This document shows positions 24,607-32,973 of a stretch of 64,000 nucleotides of DNA, piece by piece. Position 1 is the stretch's first letter; each line of letters opens with the position of its first letter. Location of the stretch: NCBI RefSeq assembly GCF_044454545.1, contig NZ_JBITDV010000008.1:124001-188000 (forward strand), read 5' to 3'. The DNA comes from Cryptosporangium sp044454545 (GTDB lineage Bacteria; Actinomycetota; Actinomycetes; Mycobacteriales; Cryptosporangiaceae). The notes under the pieces were generated by a model. It made no database searches. It was not told the origin of the DNA and saw only the letters and a program-made list of their open reading frames with translations. A program made the position numbers and the translations under genes.

Positions 24607-26259
24607 ATGCCTGGTCGTCCGCGTGGGCAAGGCCAGTGGGCTCTCGGCTATCGCGAGCCGCTGAACAAGAACGAGCAGTTCAAGAAGGATTCCGACGGTC
24701 TGTCGGTCCGGGACCGCATCGAGAACATCTACGCGCACCGCGGGTTCGACTCGATCGATCCGCAGGACCTGCGCGGCCGGATGCGCTGGTACGGCCTCTA
24801 CACGCAGCGCGCGCCCGGCATCCCCGGCGGCAAGACCGCCGTGCTGGAGCCGGAGGAGCTCGACGACCGCTACTTCATGCTGCGCGTCCGCATCGACGGC
24901 GGCCGGATGACGTCCGAGCAGTTGCGGGTCATCGCCGGTATCGCGACCGAGTTCGGCCGCGACGTGGCCGACGTCACCGACCGGCAGAACATCCAGCTGC
25001 ACTGGATCGCGATCGAGGACGTGCCGGAGATCTGGCGCCGCCTCGAGGGGGTCGGCCTCTCCACCACCGAGGCCTGCGGCGACACGCCGCGGGTCATCCT
25101 CGGCTGCCCGCTCGCCGGCGAACTCGAGACCGACGTCCTCGACGCGACCGAGGCGCTGCGGAACGTCGTCGACCGCTACATCGGCGACCCGGCGTTCTCG
25201 AACCTCCCGCGCAAGTTCAAGAGCTCGATCTCCGGCTGCGCCGAGCACTGCACCAACCACGAGATCAACGACGTCGGGTTCGTCGGCGTCGTCGGTCCCG
25301 ACGGCGAGCCCGGTTTCGACCTCTGGGTCGGCGGTGGCCTCTCCACCAACCCCCGGTTCGCCGAGCGTCTCGGCGTCTTCGTCCGCCCCGACCAGGTGGA
25401 CGCCGCCTGGGTCGGCGTCGTCAGCATCTTCCGCGACTACGGGTACCGCCGGTCGCGCAACCACGCGCGCCTGAAGTTCCTGCTGGCCGACTGGGGCCCG
25501 GAGAAGTTCCGCGAGGTGCTCGAGACCGAGTACCTGAAAGAGAAGCTGCCCGACGGCCCGGCACCGGCGAAGCCGATCCAGGACCAGCGCGACCACGTCG
25601 GCCTCACGCCGATGCGCAACGGCACGTTCGCGCTCGGGTTCGCCCCGCGGGCCGGCCGGCTGTCCGGCACGATCCTCACCGCGGTCGCCGACCTGTCCGA
25701 CCGGCTCGGCGACGGACGCGTCGCGGCCACCGCGCAGCAGAAGCTCGTGCTGCTCGGCGTCGCGCGGTCCGACGTCGCCGAGGTGACCGACGAGCTCGCG
25801 ACGCACGACCTGCTGGTGAATCCGAGCGCGTTCCGCCGCGGGACGATGGCCTGTACCGGGCTCGAGTTCTGCAAGCTGGCGATCGTCGAGACCAAGGCCC
25901 GCGCCGACGTGCTCTACCGCGAGCTGGAGAAGCGCCTGCCCGACTTCGACGAGCCGATCACGATCAACGTCAACGGCTGCCCGAACTCGTGCGCCCGGTT
26001 CCAGACCGCCGACGTCGGCTTCAAAGGTTCGATGGTCCGCGACGACCACGGCAACACCGTCGAGGGCTTCCAGGTGCACCTCGGCGGGCATTTCGGCGCC
26101 GATGCCGCGTTCGGCCGCAAGTTCCGTGGCCTGAAGGTCACCGCCGACGGGATGCCCGACTACGTCGAGCGGATCCTGCGCGGCTACCTGGAGCGCCGGG
26201 AGCCGGGCGAGCGCTTCGCCGGCTACGTCGCCCGGGCCGAGGAAGCCTGGCTCCTGTGA
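24607..26259 (+). CDS. sir: Ferredoxin-dependent sulfite reductase
   Basis: A 550-residue siroheme/[4Fe-4S] enzyme that reduces sulfite to sulfide with six electrons. Both halves contain the ferrodoxin-like repeat. Cluster/siroheme ligands are in TACTGLEFCKLAI and NVNGCPNSCARFQTADVG. RMRWYGLYTQR and STTEACGDTPR carry the Tyr and Cys expected for the Tyr-Cys crosslink described in mycobacterial NirA/SirA. The gene context (cysH, cysC, cbiX) argues for sulfite rather than nitrite as substrate. It begins with ATG and is coupled to the small zinc-ribbon gene by a GTGA overlap. Confidence 0.93.
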   Translation: MPGRPRGQGQWALGYREPLNKNEQFKKDSDGLSVRDRIENIYAHRGFDSIDPQDLRGRMRWYGLYTQRAPGIPGGKTAVLEPEELDDRYFMLRVRIDGGRMTSEQLRVIAGIATEFGRDVADVTDRQNIQLHWIAIEDVPEIWRRLEGVGLSTTEACGDTPRVILGCPLAGELETDVLDATEALRNVVDRYIGDPAFSNLPRKFKSSISGCAEHCTNHEINDVGFVGVVGPDGEPGFDLWVGGGLSTNPRFAERLGVFVRPDQVDAAWVGVVSIFRDYGYRRSRNHARLKFLLADWGPEKFREVLETEYLKEKLPDGPAPAKPIQDQRDHVGLTPMRNGTFALGFAPRAGRLSGTILTAVADLSDRLGDGRVAATAQQKLVLLGVARSDVAEVTDELATHDLLVNPSAFRRGTMACTGLEFCKLAIVETKARADVLYRELEKRLPDFDEPITINVNGCPNSCARFQTADVGFKGSMVRDDHGNTVEGFQVHLGGHFGADAAFGRKFRGLKVTADGMPDYVERILRGYLERREPGERFAGYVARAEEAWLL

Positions 26260-26432
26260 GCGAGCGGGCCGCCCCCTTCTACTGCCCCTACTGCGGCGAG
26301 GAAGACATCCGTCCCGACGGTGAGCACCACGGTCAATGGCGCTGTGGAGCCTGCCTGCGGGTCTGGACGCTGAAGTACATCGGTCTGAGCCGTCCTCAGG
26401 CGGCCGAATTAGACCAGGAGGTGACGTCATGA
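26256..26432 (+). CDS. Small zinc-ribbon protein of the sulfite reductase operon
   Basis: A 58-residue protein starting from the GTG at 26256, overlapping sir by four bases and cysH by four bases. It contains two CxxC pairs, FYCPYCGEEDI and WRCGACLRVWTL, that should bind one zinc, followed by SRPQAAELDQEVTS. The same kind of short cysteine protein sits between sir and cysH in other actinobacteria and is sometimes named after an insertion-element zinc finger by automatic annotation; no transposon is present. Tight coupling on both sides argues for a function with Sir or CysH. No enzyme motif is visible. Confidence 0.82.
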   Translation: MSERAAPFYCPYCGEEDIRPDGEHHGQWRCGACLRVWTLKYIGLSRPQAAELDQEVTS

Positions 26433-27154
26433 CCGACATGCTGGCTCGACCGGATGCCGGATTCTCTGATACTTCCGCGCTGCGCGCGCTCGCCGACGAA
26501 GCGGCCGCCGCGCTCGAGGGCGCACACCCCGTCGAGGTCCTCCGCTGGGCCGGGGAGACGTTCGGCGACCGGTTCTGCCTCACTTCTTCCATGGGGGACG
26601 CCGTCCTCGCGACGCTCGCGGCGGAGGCCGTGCCCGGCGTCGACGTGGTGTTCCTCGACACCGGCTACCACTTCCCCGAGACACTGCAGACGCGCGACCG
26701 GGTCGCCGCCGAGCTCGACGTCACGGTCGTGACCGTGAAGCCGGAGCTGACCGTCGCGCAGCAGAACATCACGTACGGGCAGAGCCTGTACGCGCGTGAC
26801 TCCGACTCGTGCTGCGCGATGCGCAAGGTCGAGCCGCTCGACCGCGGGCTGGCGCCGTACTCGGCGTGGGGGTCGGGGCTGCGCCGGGACGAGTCGTTCG
26901 CGCGCCGTCACACGCCGGTGGTGGGCATCGATTCGCGCCGGAACAAGATCAAGGTGAACCCGCTGGCCTGCTGGACGCAGGACGACGTCGACCGGTTCGT
27001 GGCGGAGCGGAACGTGATTCTGAACCCGCTGGTCGACCGGGGGTTCGCGTCGATCGGGTGCGCGCCCTGCACGCGGCCGGTGGCGGTCGGCGAAGACCAG
27101 CGGGCCGGGCGCTGGTCGGGGTCGGAGAAGACCGAGTGCGGCATTCACTTGTAA
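26429..27154 (+). CDS. cysH: Assimilatory adenylyl-sulfate (APS) reductase
   Basis: A 241-residue CysH read from the ATG at 26429 with AGGAGG upstream. The PP-loop-like start SSMGDAVLA and FLDTGYHFPET are family blocks. The Cys motif DSCCAMRKVEPL (CC) and GCAPCTRP (CxxC) together form the ligand set for the [4Fe-4S] cluster of APS reductases; PAPS-only reductases lack it. The C-terminus is KTECGIHL, with the catalytic Cys. It reduces APS to sulfite for Sir. The gene is the third in the sir operon. Confidence 0.94.
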   Translation: MTDMLARPDAGFSDTSALRALADEAAAALEGAHPVEVLRWAGETFGDRFCLTSSMGDAVLATLAAEAVPGVDVVFLDTGYHFPETLQTRDRVAAELDVTVVTVKPELTVAQQNITYGQSLYARDSDSCCAMRKVEPLDRGLAPYSAWGSGLRRDESFARRHTPVVGIDSRRNKIKVNPLACWTQDDVDRFVAERNVILNPLVDRGFASIGCAPCTRPVAVGEDQRAGRWSGSEKTECGIHL

Positions 27155-27247
27155 GCATGGTGTAGCGGCCGACCTGCACAAATACCCACACAGAGCACTC
27201 AGCACCGGCACAGGAAGCTCACAGTTTCGCGAGCGACCGTTCAGGAC

Positions 27248-28726
27248 ATGGACGAATCGCACCGCTCCCCCGCAGCCAGCACCGGCGGTGACCAGGCCGG
27301 CGCTCCGCTGACGCCCCCCTCCGACACTCAGCACCCGCACGGGGATCCGCGCCCCTCGGACGCGTCCTCCCCGTGGGCGGCCCCGGCCGCCTCCCCCACC
27401 CCGGCCCAGGCCGGGCCCCACCCCACTGCCTCGTTCCCGGCCGGGAACGAGGGCGCGCCCTCCGCGGGCGTCCCGCACCAGGCCGCGCCGCACTCGGCGC
27501 CGCCGCACCTCACCGGCGCGCACCAGACCGGGCCGCACCAGACCGGGCCGTTCCCCGCCTGGACGACCGGTGGCGCCGGACCCGGGGGCCCCTACGCCAC
27601 TTCGCCGCTCGGCACGATGACGCCGCCGGCTCGGCGACGGGGCCCGGTCGCGGTGGCGATCGCCGGGGGCGCGCTCGTCCTGGCGCTGGTCGCGGGAGGC
27701 GCGGGGGCCGCGGTGGGAGTCGCGGTCAGCGACCACAACAGCGGCACCGGCGTGACGATCAACCAGGAGACCGGCACCGCGACGACCGCGACCAGCCAGA
27801 CCGGCACCGTCGAAGCCGCCGCCACCACCGCGCTCAAGAGCGTCGTCACGATCGAGGTCACCGCGAGCGCCGGCTCCGGCACCGGCTCGGGCGTGGTGCT
27901 CGATTCCCAGGGCCACATCCTCACGAACAACCACGTCGTCGAGGAGGCCGCGAACGGCGGCACGATCACGGTCGTCCTGCCCAGCGGCGAGAGCCGCACG
28001 GCCACGATCGTCGGCCGCGACCCGTCCTCCGACATCGCGGTGATCAAGCTGGGCAACGCCGCCGGGATCACTCCGGCGACGTTCGCCCGGTCCTCCACCG
28101 TGAAGACCGGCCAGACCGTGCTCGCGATCGGCGCGCCGCTCGGCCTCTCGAACACCGTCACCGAGGGCATCGTCAGCGCGCTCAACCGCCCGGTCCGCAC
28201 CGGGTCGTCCGCCGACCAGAACACGGTCCTCGACGCGGTCCAGACCGACGCCGCGATCAACCCGGGTAACTCCGGCGGGGCCCTCGTCGACCTGAACGGC
28301 CGGGTGATCGGCATCAACTCGGCGATCGCGACGGTGTCCGGCAGTTCCGGCAACCGCGGGCAGGATTCGCAGTCCGGCAACATCGGCGTCGGGTTCGCGA
28401 TCCCGGCCGACACCGCGCTGAACGTCGCGAAGCAGCTGATCCAGGACGGCACCGCGGAGCACGCGACGCTCGGCGTCAGCGCCCAGGACACCCAGAACGG
28501 CACCGGCGCGCAGATCGCCCAGGTGACGAACGGATCCGGCGCCGACAAAGCCGGTCTGAAGGCCGGGGACGTCGTCACCGCGATCGGCGACCGCCGGGTC
28601 ACCGACACCGACGGCCTGGTCGCCGCGGTCCGCTCCCACAACCCGGGCGAGTCGGTGAGGATCACCTACACCCGGGGTGGCCAGAGCTCCACCGCCACCG
28701 CCACCTTGAACAGCAGCTCCACCTGA
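27248..28726 (+). CDS. HtrA-type membrane serine protease with PDZ domain
   Basis: A 492-residue protein. The cytoplasmic N-terminus (1-130) is rich in Pro, Ala, Gly and His. One membrane span (about 136-160) precedes a trypsin-like domain. The catalytic triad is visible as NNHVVEEA (His), SSDIAVIKL (Asp) and NPGNSGGALVDL (Ser). A PDZ domain follows (about 400-485) with the ligand-binding GADKAGLKAGDVV. Family members degrade misfolded envelope proteins. It stands alone after cysH with a 93-base gap; no stress-sigma promoter could be recognised with confidence. Confidence 0.93.
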   Translation: MDESHRSPAASTGGDQAGAPLTPPSDTQHPHGDPRPSDASSPWAAPAASPTPAQAGPHPTASFPAGNEGAPSAGVPHQAAPHSAPPHLTGAHQTGPHQTGPFPAWTTGGAGPGGPYATSPLGTMTPPARRRGPVAVAIAGGALVLALVAGGAGAAVGVAVSDHNSGTGVTINQETGTATTATSQTGTVEAAATTALKSVVTIEVTASAGSGTGSGVVLDSQGHILTNNHVVEEAANGGTITVVLPSGESRTATIVGRDPSSDIAVIKLGNAAGITPATFARSSTVKTGQTVLAIGAPLGLSNTVTEGIVSALNRPVRTGSSADQNTVLDAVQTDAAINPGNSGGALVDLNGRVIGINSAIATVSGSSGNRGQDSQSGNIGVGFAIPADTALNVAKQLIQDGTAEHATLGVSAQDTQNGTGAQIAQVTNGSGADKAGLKAGDVVTAIGDRRVTDTDGLVAAVRSHNPGESVRITYTRGGQSSTATATLNSSST

Positions 28727-28802
28727 GTCCGACCCCCATCCCCGTGCGCGCCACTCCACTGGCACGAGCGCACGGAGGGCCCTCCCTCCCCCGGACGGGC
28801 CC

Positions 28803-28840
28803 GAACCGCCGCATCGCCTCCCACCGCGGTGCGGCGGTTC
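28803..28840. terminator. Bidirectional hairpin between HtrA and the acyltransferase
   Basis: GAACCGCCGCA (28803-28813) pairs perfectly with TGCGGCGGTTC (28830-28840) around a 16-base loop. It lies between two convergent genes and could end transcription from both sides. It does not belong to the GCCCG-palindrome family. Confidence 0.6.
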
Positions 28841-28912
28841 CGCGTGCGACCCGTCACCGGGCCTCCGGCGCCGGGGAAACCGGTTCACCTCCGGCGGCCG
28901 GGGAAACCCGGT

Positions 28913-30286
28913 TCACCTGCGGACGGCCGCCCGCACCAGCGCCCAGCCCAGCCCCAGCGCCACCAACCCGATCCACGCCGTGACCGGCACCACCACCAGG
29001 TGCGCCACCCGCTCGGCCAGCAACCCGTTCAGCCCGGTCACCGCGACGATCAGCAGGCCCACCGTCGCCGCCGCGACCCCCGCCCCGGACGCCACCCCGT
29101 CCAACGGCCCGCCCCGCCGCCGAGGCCGCCCGGCCGCCGCCGGAGCCTCCGGACGAACGGCCGGACGCTCGAAGCGACGAGCCGCCAGCACCAGCGGCAC
29201 CAGCACGGCGGCGAGCACGGCCACCCACACCGGCCGGGTGGCCCACCAGACCGCGCCACCGGGCGCGGGCACCGGCAACCCGGCCACCACCACCCCGGCC
29301 ACCACGAACAACGCGGTCAGGTGCCAGAGGAAGACCGTCATCACGACCCCGTTGGCCGCCACGACCGCCGTCCACACCCGGCGCCGGCCGAGCCACCGGG
29401 TCACCGGCCCGCGCCCCAGCACGACCAGACCCGTCAGCCACGCCCCGTGGGCCACCAGCGCCAGCGTCGGCGGGTTCATGTTCGACACCGGCGCTCCGGG
29501 CAGCCCGACCATCGACACCGGGTACCAGCCGGACACCCACGTCAGCAGCACCACCGAGACCAGCCCGCCGCCGGCCAGCCACCACCCGGCCCGCCGGGTC
29601 AGCCGGCCGTCCGCGTACAGGAACCCGACCTGGTGCGCCGCCAGCCACACCAGCGCGACGTTCACCGCTCCCACGGACGGCACCCCGCCCAGCAACCGGA
29701 CCGCGTCCACCGCTCCGGCCGCGGCCACCAGCGCGACCGGCACCCACACCCCCCAGCGCCGGTGGGCCGCCCACATCAACGGGGCCAGCCCGACCACCCC
29801 GAGATACACCCCGAGGAACCAGAGCGGCTGCACCACGGTCCGGGTCGCGGCCCGGAACAGCTCCGCCGACGCCGAATCCCCGGACTGCAGCCCGGCCAGC
29901 TCGGTCACCGCCGCCAGGGAGGCCCACACCCCGAGGAACACCGCCGTGGGCGCCAGCAACCGCCGCAACCGGGCCGCGACGAACTCCGGGTACGTCCCGC
30001 CGCGCCGCCGTGACGACGTCAGCGCGGCCGCGTGCGCGGCGCCGCCGACCAGGAAGAACAGCGGCATCACCTGGAACACCCAGGTCAGCAGTTGGGCGGC
30101 GGGCAGGTCCGCGAGGACGTTGCCGGCCCGCAGCCGCCCGTTTTCCACCGACAGCGTCAGCATCAGCCAGTGCCCCAGCACCACCACGCCGATCGACCCG
30201 ACCCGCAACAGGTCGAGGTACCGATCTCGCGAGGCCGGGGTCCGGGCCGCGAGCACCGAGGGCGACAGCATCGGAGAAGCAGTCAT
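28913..30286 (-). CDS. Acyltransferase 3 family membrane protein
   Basis: A 457-residue multispanning protein. Homology begins at the ATG at 30286 (SRDRYLDLLRVGSIGVVVLG), the usual RxxxLDxLR opening of acyltransferase-3 (OafA/Opgc-like) enzymes. About ten hydrophobic helices follow, with conserved H residues in VVLGHWLML and WHLTALF. These enzymes move acyl groups from a cytoplasmic donor onto extracytoplasmic sugars or lipids; the acceptor here is unknown. The C-terminal segment after residue 350 is Arg/Pro-rich with two more helices. It is transcribed divergently from the YbaK-type gene. Confidence 0.85.
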   Translation of the reverse strand: MTASPMLSPSVLAARTPASRDRYLDLLRVGSIGVVVLGHWLMLTLSVENGRLRAGNVLADLPAAQLLTWVFQVMPLFFLVGGAAHAAALTSSRRRGGTYPEFVAARLRRLLAPTAVFLGVWASLAAVTELAGLQSGDSASAELFRAATRTVVQPLWFLGVYLGVVGLAPLMWAAHRRWGVWVPVALVAAAGAVDAVRLLGGVPSVGAVNVALVWLAAHQVGFLYADGRLTRRAGWWLAGGGLVSVVLLTWVSGWYPVSMVGLPGAPVSNMNPPTLALVAHGAWLTGLVVLGRGPVTRWLGRRRVWTAVVAANGVVMTVFLWHLTALFVVAGVVVAGLPVPAPGGAVWWATRPVWVAVLAAVLVPLVLAARRFERPAVRPEAPAAAGRPRRRGGPLDGVASGAGVAAATVGLLIVAVTGLNGLLAERVAHLVVVPVTAWIGLVALGLGWALVRAAVRR

Positions 30287-30355
30287 GTCTTCACGGTCGC
30301 GTCTCGAAGCCGGGTAGCGCAGAGCAGTTCTACTCGGTGTGTGCTCAGATAGCGC

Positions 30356-30844
30356 ATGACCTCCGACGTCTCCCCTGCCGCACACCCGAACGTCACCGCC
30401 GTGAACGACGTCCTCACGGCGTTCGGGTCGAGGAACCGCGTCCGGATCCTGCCGGGCGAGGCCCGCACCGCGGCCGCGGCGGCCGAGGCGCTCGGCGTCA
30501 CCGTCGGGCAGATCGCGAACTCGCTGGTGTTCGACGCGGACGGCGTCCCGCTGCTGGTGCTGGCGTCCGGCGAGCACCGGGTCGACACGACGATGATCGC
30601 CGCGCTCTGCGAGGTCGCGACCGTCCGCCGCGCCACGCCCGACTTCGTCCGGGACGTGACCGGCCAGGCGATCGGCGGCGTCGCACCGGTGGGCCACCCG
30701 AACCGGCTCCGCACGCTGGTCGACGTGGCACTCGCCCGGTACGAGACCGTGTGGGCGGCCGGCGGTGTCCCGCACGCGGTGTTCCCCACGACTTACGACG
30801 AACTGCTCCGCATCACCGGGGGCGTTGCGGCCGAAGTTGCCTGA
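30356..30844 (+). CDS. YbaK/EbsC-type aminoacyl-tRNA deacylase
   Basis: A 162-residue YbaK-domain protein of normal size. Visible family blocks are TAAAAAEALGVTVGQIANSL, VLASGEHRVDTTMI and GGVAPVGHPNRL, including the conserved Lys-equivalent region and the GG-P loop. These proteins hydrolyse mischarged Pro- or Cys-tRNA or their analogues. The variant here has Ala in several places where ProXp members have Lys, so the substrate is uncertain. It lies between the acyltransferase and the carotenoid genes, with a 58-base gap before the crtA-like gene. Confidence 0.88.
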   Translation: MTSDVSPAAHPNVTAVNDVLTAFGSRNRVRILPGEARTAAAAAEALGVTVGQIANSLVFDADGVPLLVLASGEHRVDTTMIAALCEVATVRRATPDFVRDVTGQAIGGVAPVGHPNRLRTLVDVALARYETVWAAGGVPHAVFPTTYDELLRITGGVAAEVA

Positions 30845-30902
30845 GAGAAACCTGAGCCCGCCTCCCGCTGCCGTTCACACTCGTCACCTCTAGGCTTGAC
30901 CC

Positions 30903-31655
30903 ATGCCAGTCGCGCCGGAGTCCGGGTCGGTGACCCCGCGCACTCCGGTACGGGTCCCCGCGGTGGTCACCGTGCACGTCTGGCGCGTGCCCGGCCGGCG
31001 GGTGCCGACCGCGCTGACCCGGATGGCCACCGACCGCGCGCGGCTACGGAAAGTGCGCGGGCTGCGGTTCGCCCGGCTGCTCGGCACCGGCCGCGGCAGC
31101 ACATTCGCGATCCGCGACGCCGACCTGCACCGCTGGGCGCTGCTCGCGTCCTGGGGCAGCGAGGACGACGCCACGGAGTTCGAAAAAGCCCCCACCGTCC
31201 GCGGCTGGAACCGCCTGGCCGAGGAACGCTGGCGGGTCGAGCTGACGCCGCTGGCCTCGCACGGCCGCTGGGGCGGGCGGGAACCGTTCGGCGCGCCGTC
31301 ACCGCGCCGGTGGGACGGTCCGGTCGCGTCGCTCACCCGGGCCCGTATCTCGGCCCGGAAGGCGGTCACGTTCTGGCGGGCGGTGCCGCCCGTGGCGTCC
31401 GCGTTGTCGGAGTACCGCAACAACGGCGGCCTGCTGGCCGCATTCGGCGTCGGTGAGGCTCCGGCCGGGTGGCAGGGGACGCTGAGCGTCTGGCGAACGG
31501 CGGAGGACCTTCGCGCGTTCGCCTACCAGGGAGCCGCGCACAGCGCGGCGATCCGCAGAACGAAGGAGACCGGGTGGTACGCCGAGGAACTCTTCGCCCG
31601 TTTCGGCGTGGTGCGAGCGGACGGCTCGCTGGACGGCAGAGATCCGCTGAGGTGA
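30903..31655 (+). CDS. CrtA-like carotenoid monooxygenase
   Basis: A 250-residue protein resembling spheroidene monooxygenase (CrtA): VVTVHVWRVPGRRVPTAL at the N-terminus, RGLRFARLLGTGRG-like core, HGRWGGREPFG, SLTRARISARKAVTFWRAVP and a final GWYAEELFARFGV. CrtA adds oxygen at C-2 of acyclic carotenoid ends. The enzyme uses heme or iron in studied cases, but ligands cannot be assigned here. It is the first gene of a five-gene block with overlapping stops and starts (GNAT, cruF, glycosyltransferase, crtD). In this context a 2'-oxygenation of the open end is likely. The assignment is by resemblance and context. Confidence 0.75.
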   Translation: MPVAPESGSVTPRTPVRVPAVVTVHVWRVPGRRVPTALTRMATDRARLRKVRGLRFARLLGTGRGSTFAIRDADLHRWALLASWGSEDDATEFEKAPTVRGWNRLAEERWRVELTPLASHGRWGGREPFGAPSPRRWDGPVASLTRARISARKAVTFWRAVPPVASALSEYRNNGGLLAAFGVGEAPAGWQGTLSVWRTAEDLRAFAYQGAAHSAAIRRTKETGWYAEELFARFGVVRADGSLDGRDPLR

Positions 31656-32206
31656 CTCCTTTGACACCGATTCGCTGGTCTTCGCGCGATGTGGTCAACC
31701 ACCTCGACGAGGTGCTCGGCGTGTACGGCTCGGCGATGAACTACTCGCCGGGGCTGGTCGAGGGCCGGCGCGGAATACTGGTCGCGCATACCCGCCGCCC
31801 CGAGTTCCGGGCCGTCGGCACCTACGACGCCGAAGGCCGGGTCGTGGGCTTCGGGTACGGATACCGCGGTGAGCCGGGTCAGTGGTGGCACGAGCACGTC
31901 CGGTCGCGGTTGGACCCGGCCGGTTACCGGGCCTGGCTGTCGGACTGCTTCGAGGTCGTCGAGCTGCACGTGGCTCCGGGCGCCCAGGGGCAGGGCATCG
32001 GCGAGCAGCAGATCCGCCTGCTGGTCGACGGGGTGACTCGCCGGACGACCGCGCTCTCCACTCCGGAGGGTGGGGAGTCGCGGGCCTGGAAGCTCTACCG
32101 GCGGCTCGGGTTCCTCGACGTGCTGCGCAACGTGGTGTTCCCGGGAGACGATCGGCCGTTCGCCGTACTCGGCCGGGGCCTCCCGCTCGACAACCCGACG
32201 TCTTGA
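31652..32206 (+). CDS. GNAT family acetyltransferase in the carotenoid operon
   Basis: A 184-residue protein from the GTG at 31652, overlapping crtA by four bases. The GNAT core is present: VVELHVAPGAQGQGIGEQQI matches motif A, with the acetyl-CoA-binding Q/RxxGxG/A as QGQGIG, and the following RRLGFLDVLRNV gives motif B. The N-terminal half (HLDEVLGVYGSAMNYSPGLV) is unlike well-known GNATs. Its acceptor is unknown. Tight coupling to carotenoid genes suggests acylation of a carotenoid glycoside or a regulatory role, both of which are inference. Confidence 0.8.
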   Translation: MTPLTPIRWSSRDVVNHLDEVLGVYGSAMNYSPGLVEGRRGILVAHTRRPEFRAVGTYDAEGRVVGFGYGYRGEPGQWWHEHVRSRLDPAGYRAWLSDCFEVVELHVAPGAQGQGIGEQQIRLLVDGVTRRTTALSTPEGGESRAWKLYRRLGFLDVLRNVVFPGDDRPFAVLGRGLPLDNPTS

Positions 32207-32208
32207 AC

Positions 32209-32973
32209 GTGCGCCGCCTACCGGCCGTCCTGGTCGGGCTGACCATCCTGGCTCAGATCGGGTATCCGCTGGTAGGCGGCTCAGCACGGAACGGCGTCAC
32301 GGTGGTGACCGTGGTGCTCGGGTTCGCGGCGGCGGTCACGCACGCGGCGGCGACCCGGGGCGCGCGGACCGCTGCCGCGGTCGTCCTGGTCACCGCCGGG
32401 GGCGGCTTGCTCGTCGAGGCGCTCGGCACCGCGTCCGGCTTCCCGTTCGGGGAGTACTCCTACGCGGGGACGCTCGGTCCGAAGGTCCTCGGGGTCCCGT
32501 GGGTGATCCCGCTGGCCTGGACGATGATGGCGTGGCCCGCCTGGCTCGTCGCCGGCCGGCTGGTGGCGGGCTGGTGGCGCGTTGCGGTCGCGGGCTGGGC
32601 GCTCGCGTCCTGGGACGTGTTCCTCGACCCGCAGATGGTCGACGCCGGGCACTGGTCCTGGTCCTCGTCCGGGGTCGCGCTCCCGGGCGTGCCCGGGATC
32701 CCGCTCACGAACTACGTCGGCTGGGTGCTGGTCGCGGTGGTCATGTTTGCCGCGCTGCGGCTTCTCCGCGTCGATCCGGACGCCGAGCCCGGCACGCCGA
32801 TGCTGGTCTTCTATCTGTGGACCTACGCGTCCTCGGTACTGGCCCACGCGGCGTTCTTCGGCCTGCCCGCCTCGGCGGCCTGGGGCGCGCTGGCGATGGG
32901 CACCGTCGCCGTGCCACTCGCGGTGACGCTGTTCCGGGAGGCCCGGGCCGGTGCGTTGGTGAGCTCGCCGTGA
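32209..32973 (+). CDS. cruF: CruF-type carotenoid 1',2'-hydratase (DUF422 membrane protein)
   Basis: A 254-residue hydrophobic protein with about seven membrane segments. Family blocks include GLLVEALGTASGFPFGEYSY, ASWDVFLDPQMVDAGHWSW and PLTNYVGWVLVAVV. CruF/bisanhydrobacterioruberin hydratase adds water across the terminal double bond of a psi end group. It lies directly upstream of a glycosyltransferase, exactly the pairing cruF-cruG/cruC used for glycosylated carotenoids. The start is GTG at 32209, two bases after the GNAT stop; a TTG at 32203 giving a four-base overlap is an alternative. Confidence 0.88.
   Translation: MRRLPAVLVGLTILAQIGYPLVGGSARNGVTVVTVVLGFAAAVTHAAATRGARTAAAVVLVTAGGGLLVEALGTASGFPFGEYSYAGTLGPKVLGVPWVIPLAWTMMAWPAWLVAGRLVAGWWRVAVAGWALASWDVFLDPQMVDAGHWSWSSSGVALPGVPGIPLTNYVGWVLVAVVMFAALRLLRVDPDAEPGTPMLVFYLWTYASSVLAHAAFFGLPASAAWGALAMGTVAVPLAVTLFREARAGALVSSP

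Noticed and set aside
26256..26432. Small cysteine protein considered as a transposon remnant
   Set aside because: Despite resemblance to insertion-element zinc fingers, there are no inverted repeats, transposase or target duplications, and the gene is coupled on both sides.
24205..26661. Long minus-strand frame opposite sir
   Set aside because: It is antisense to a gene with clear siroheme and iron-sulfur motifs and has no recognisable product.
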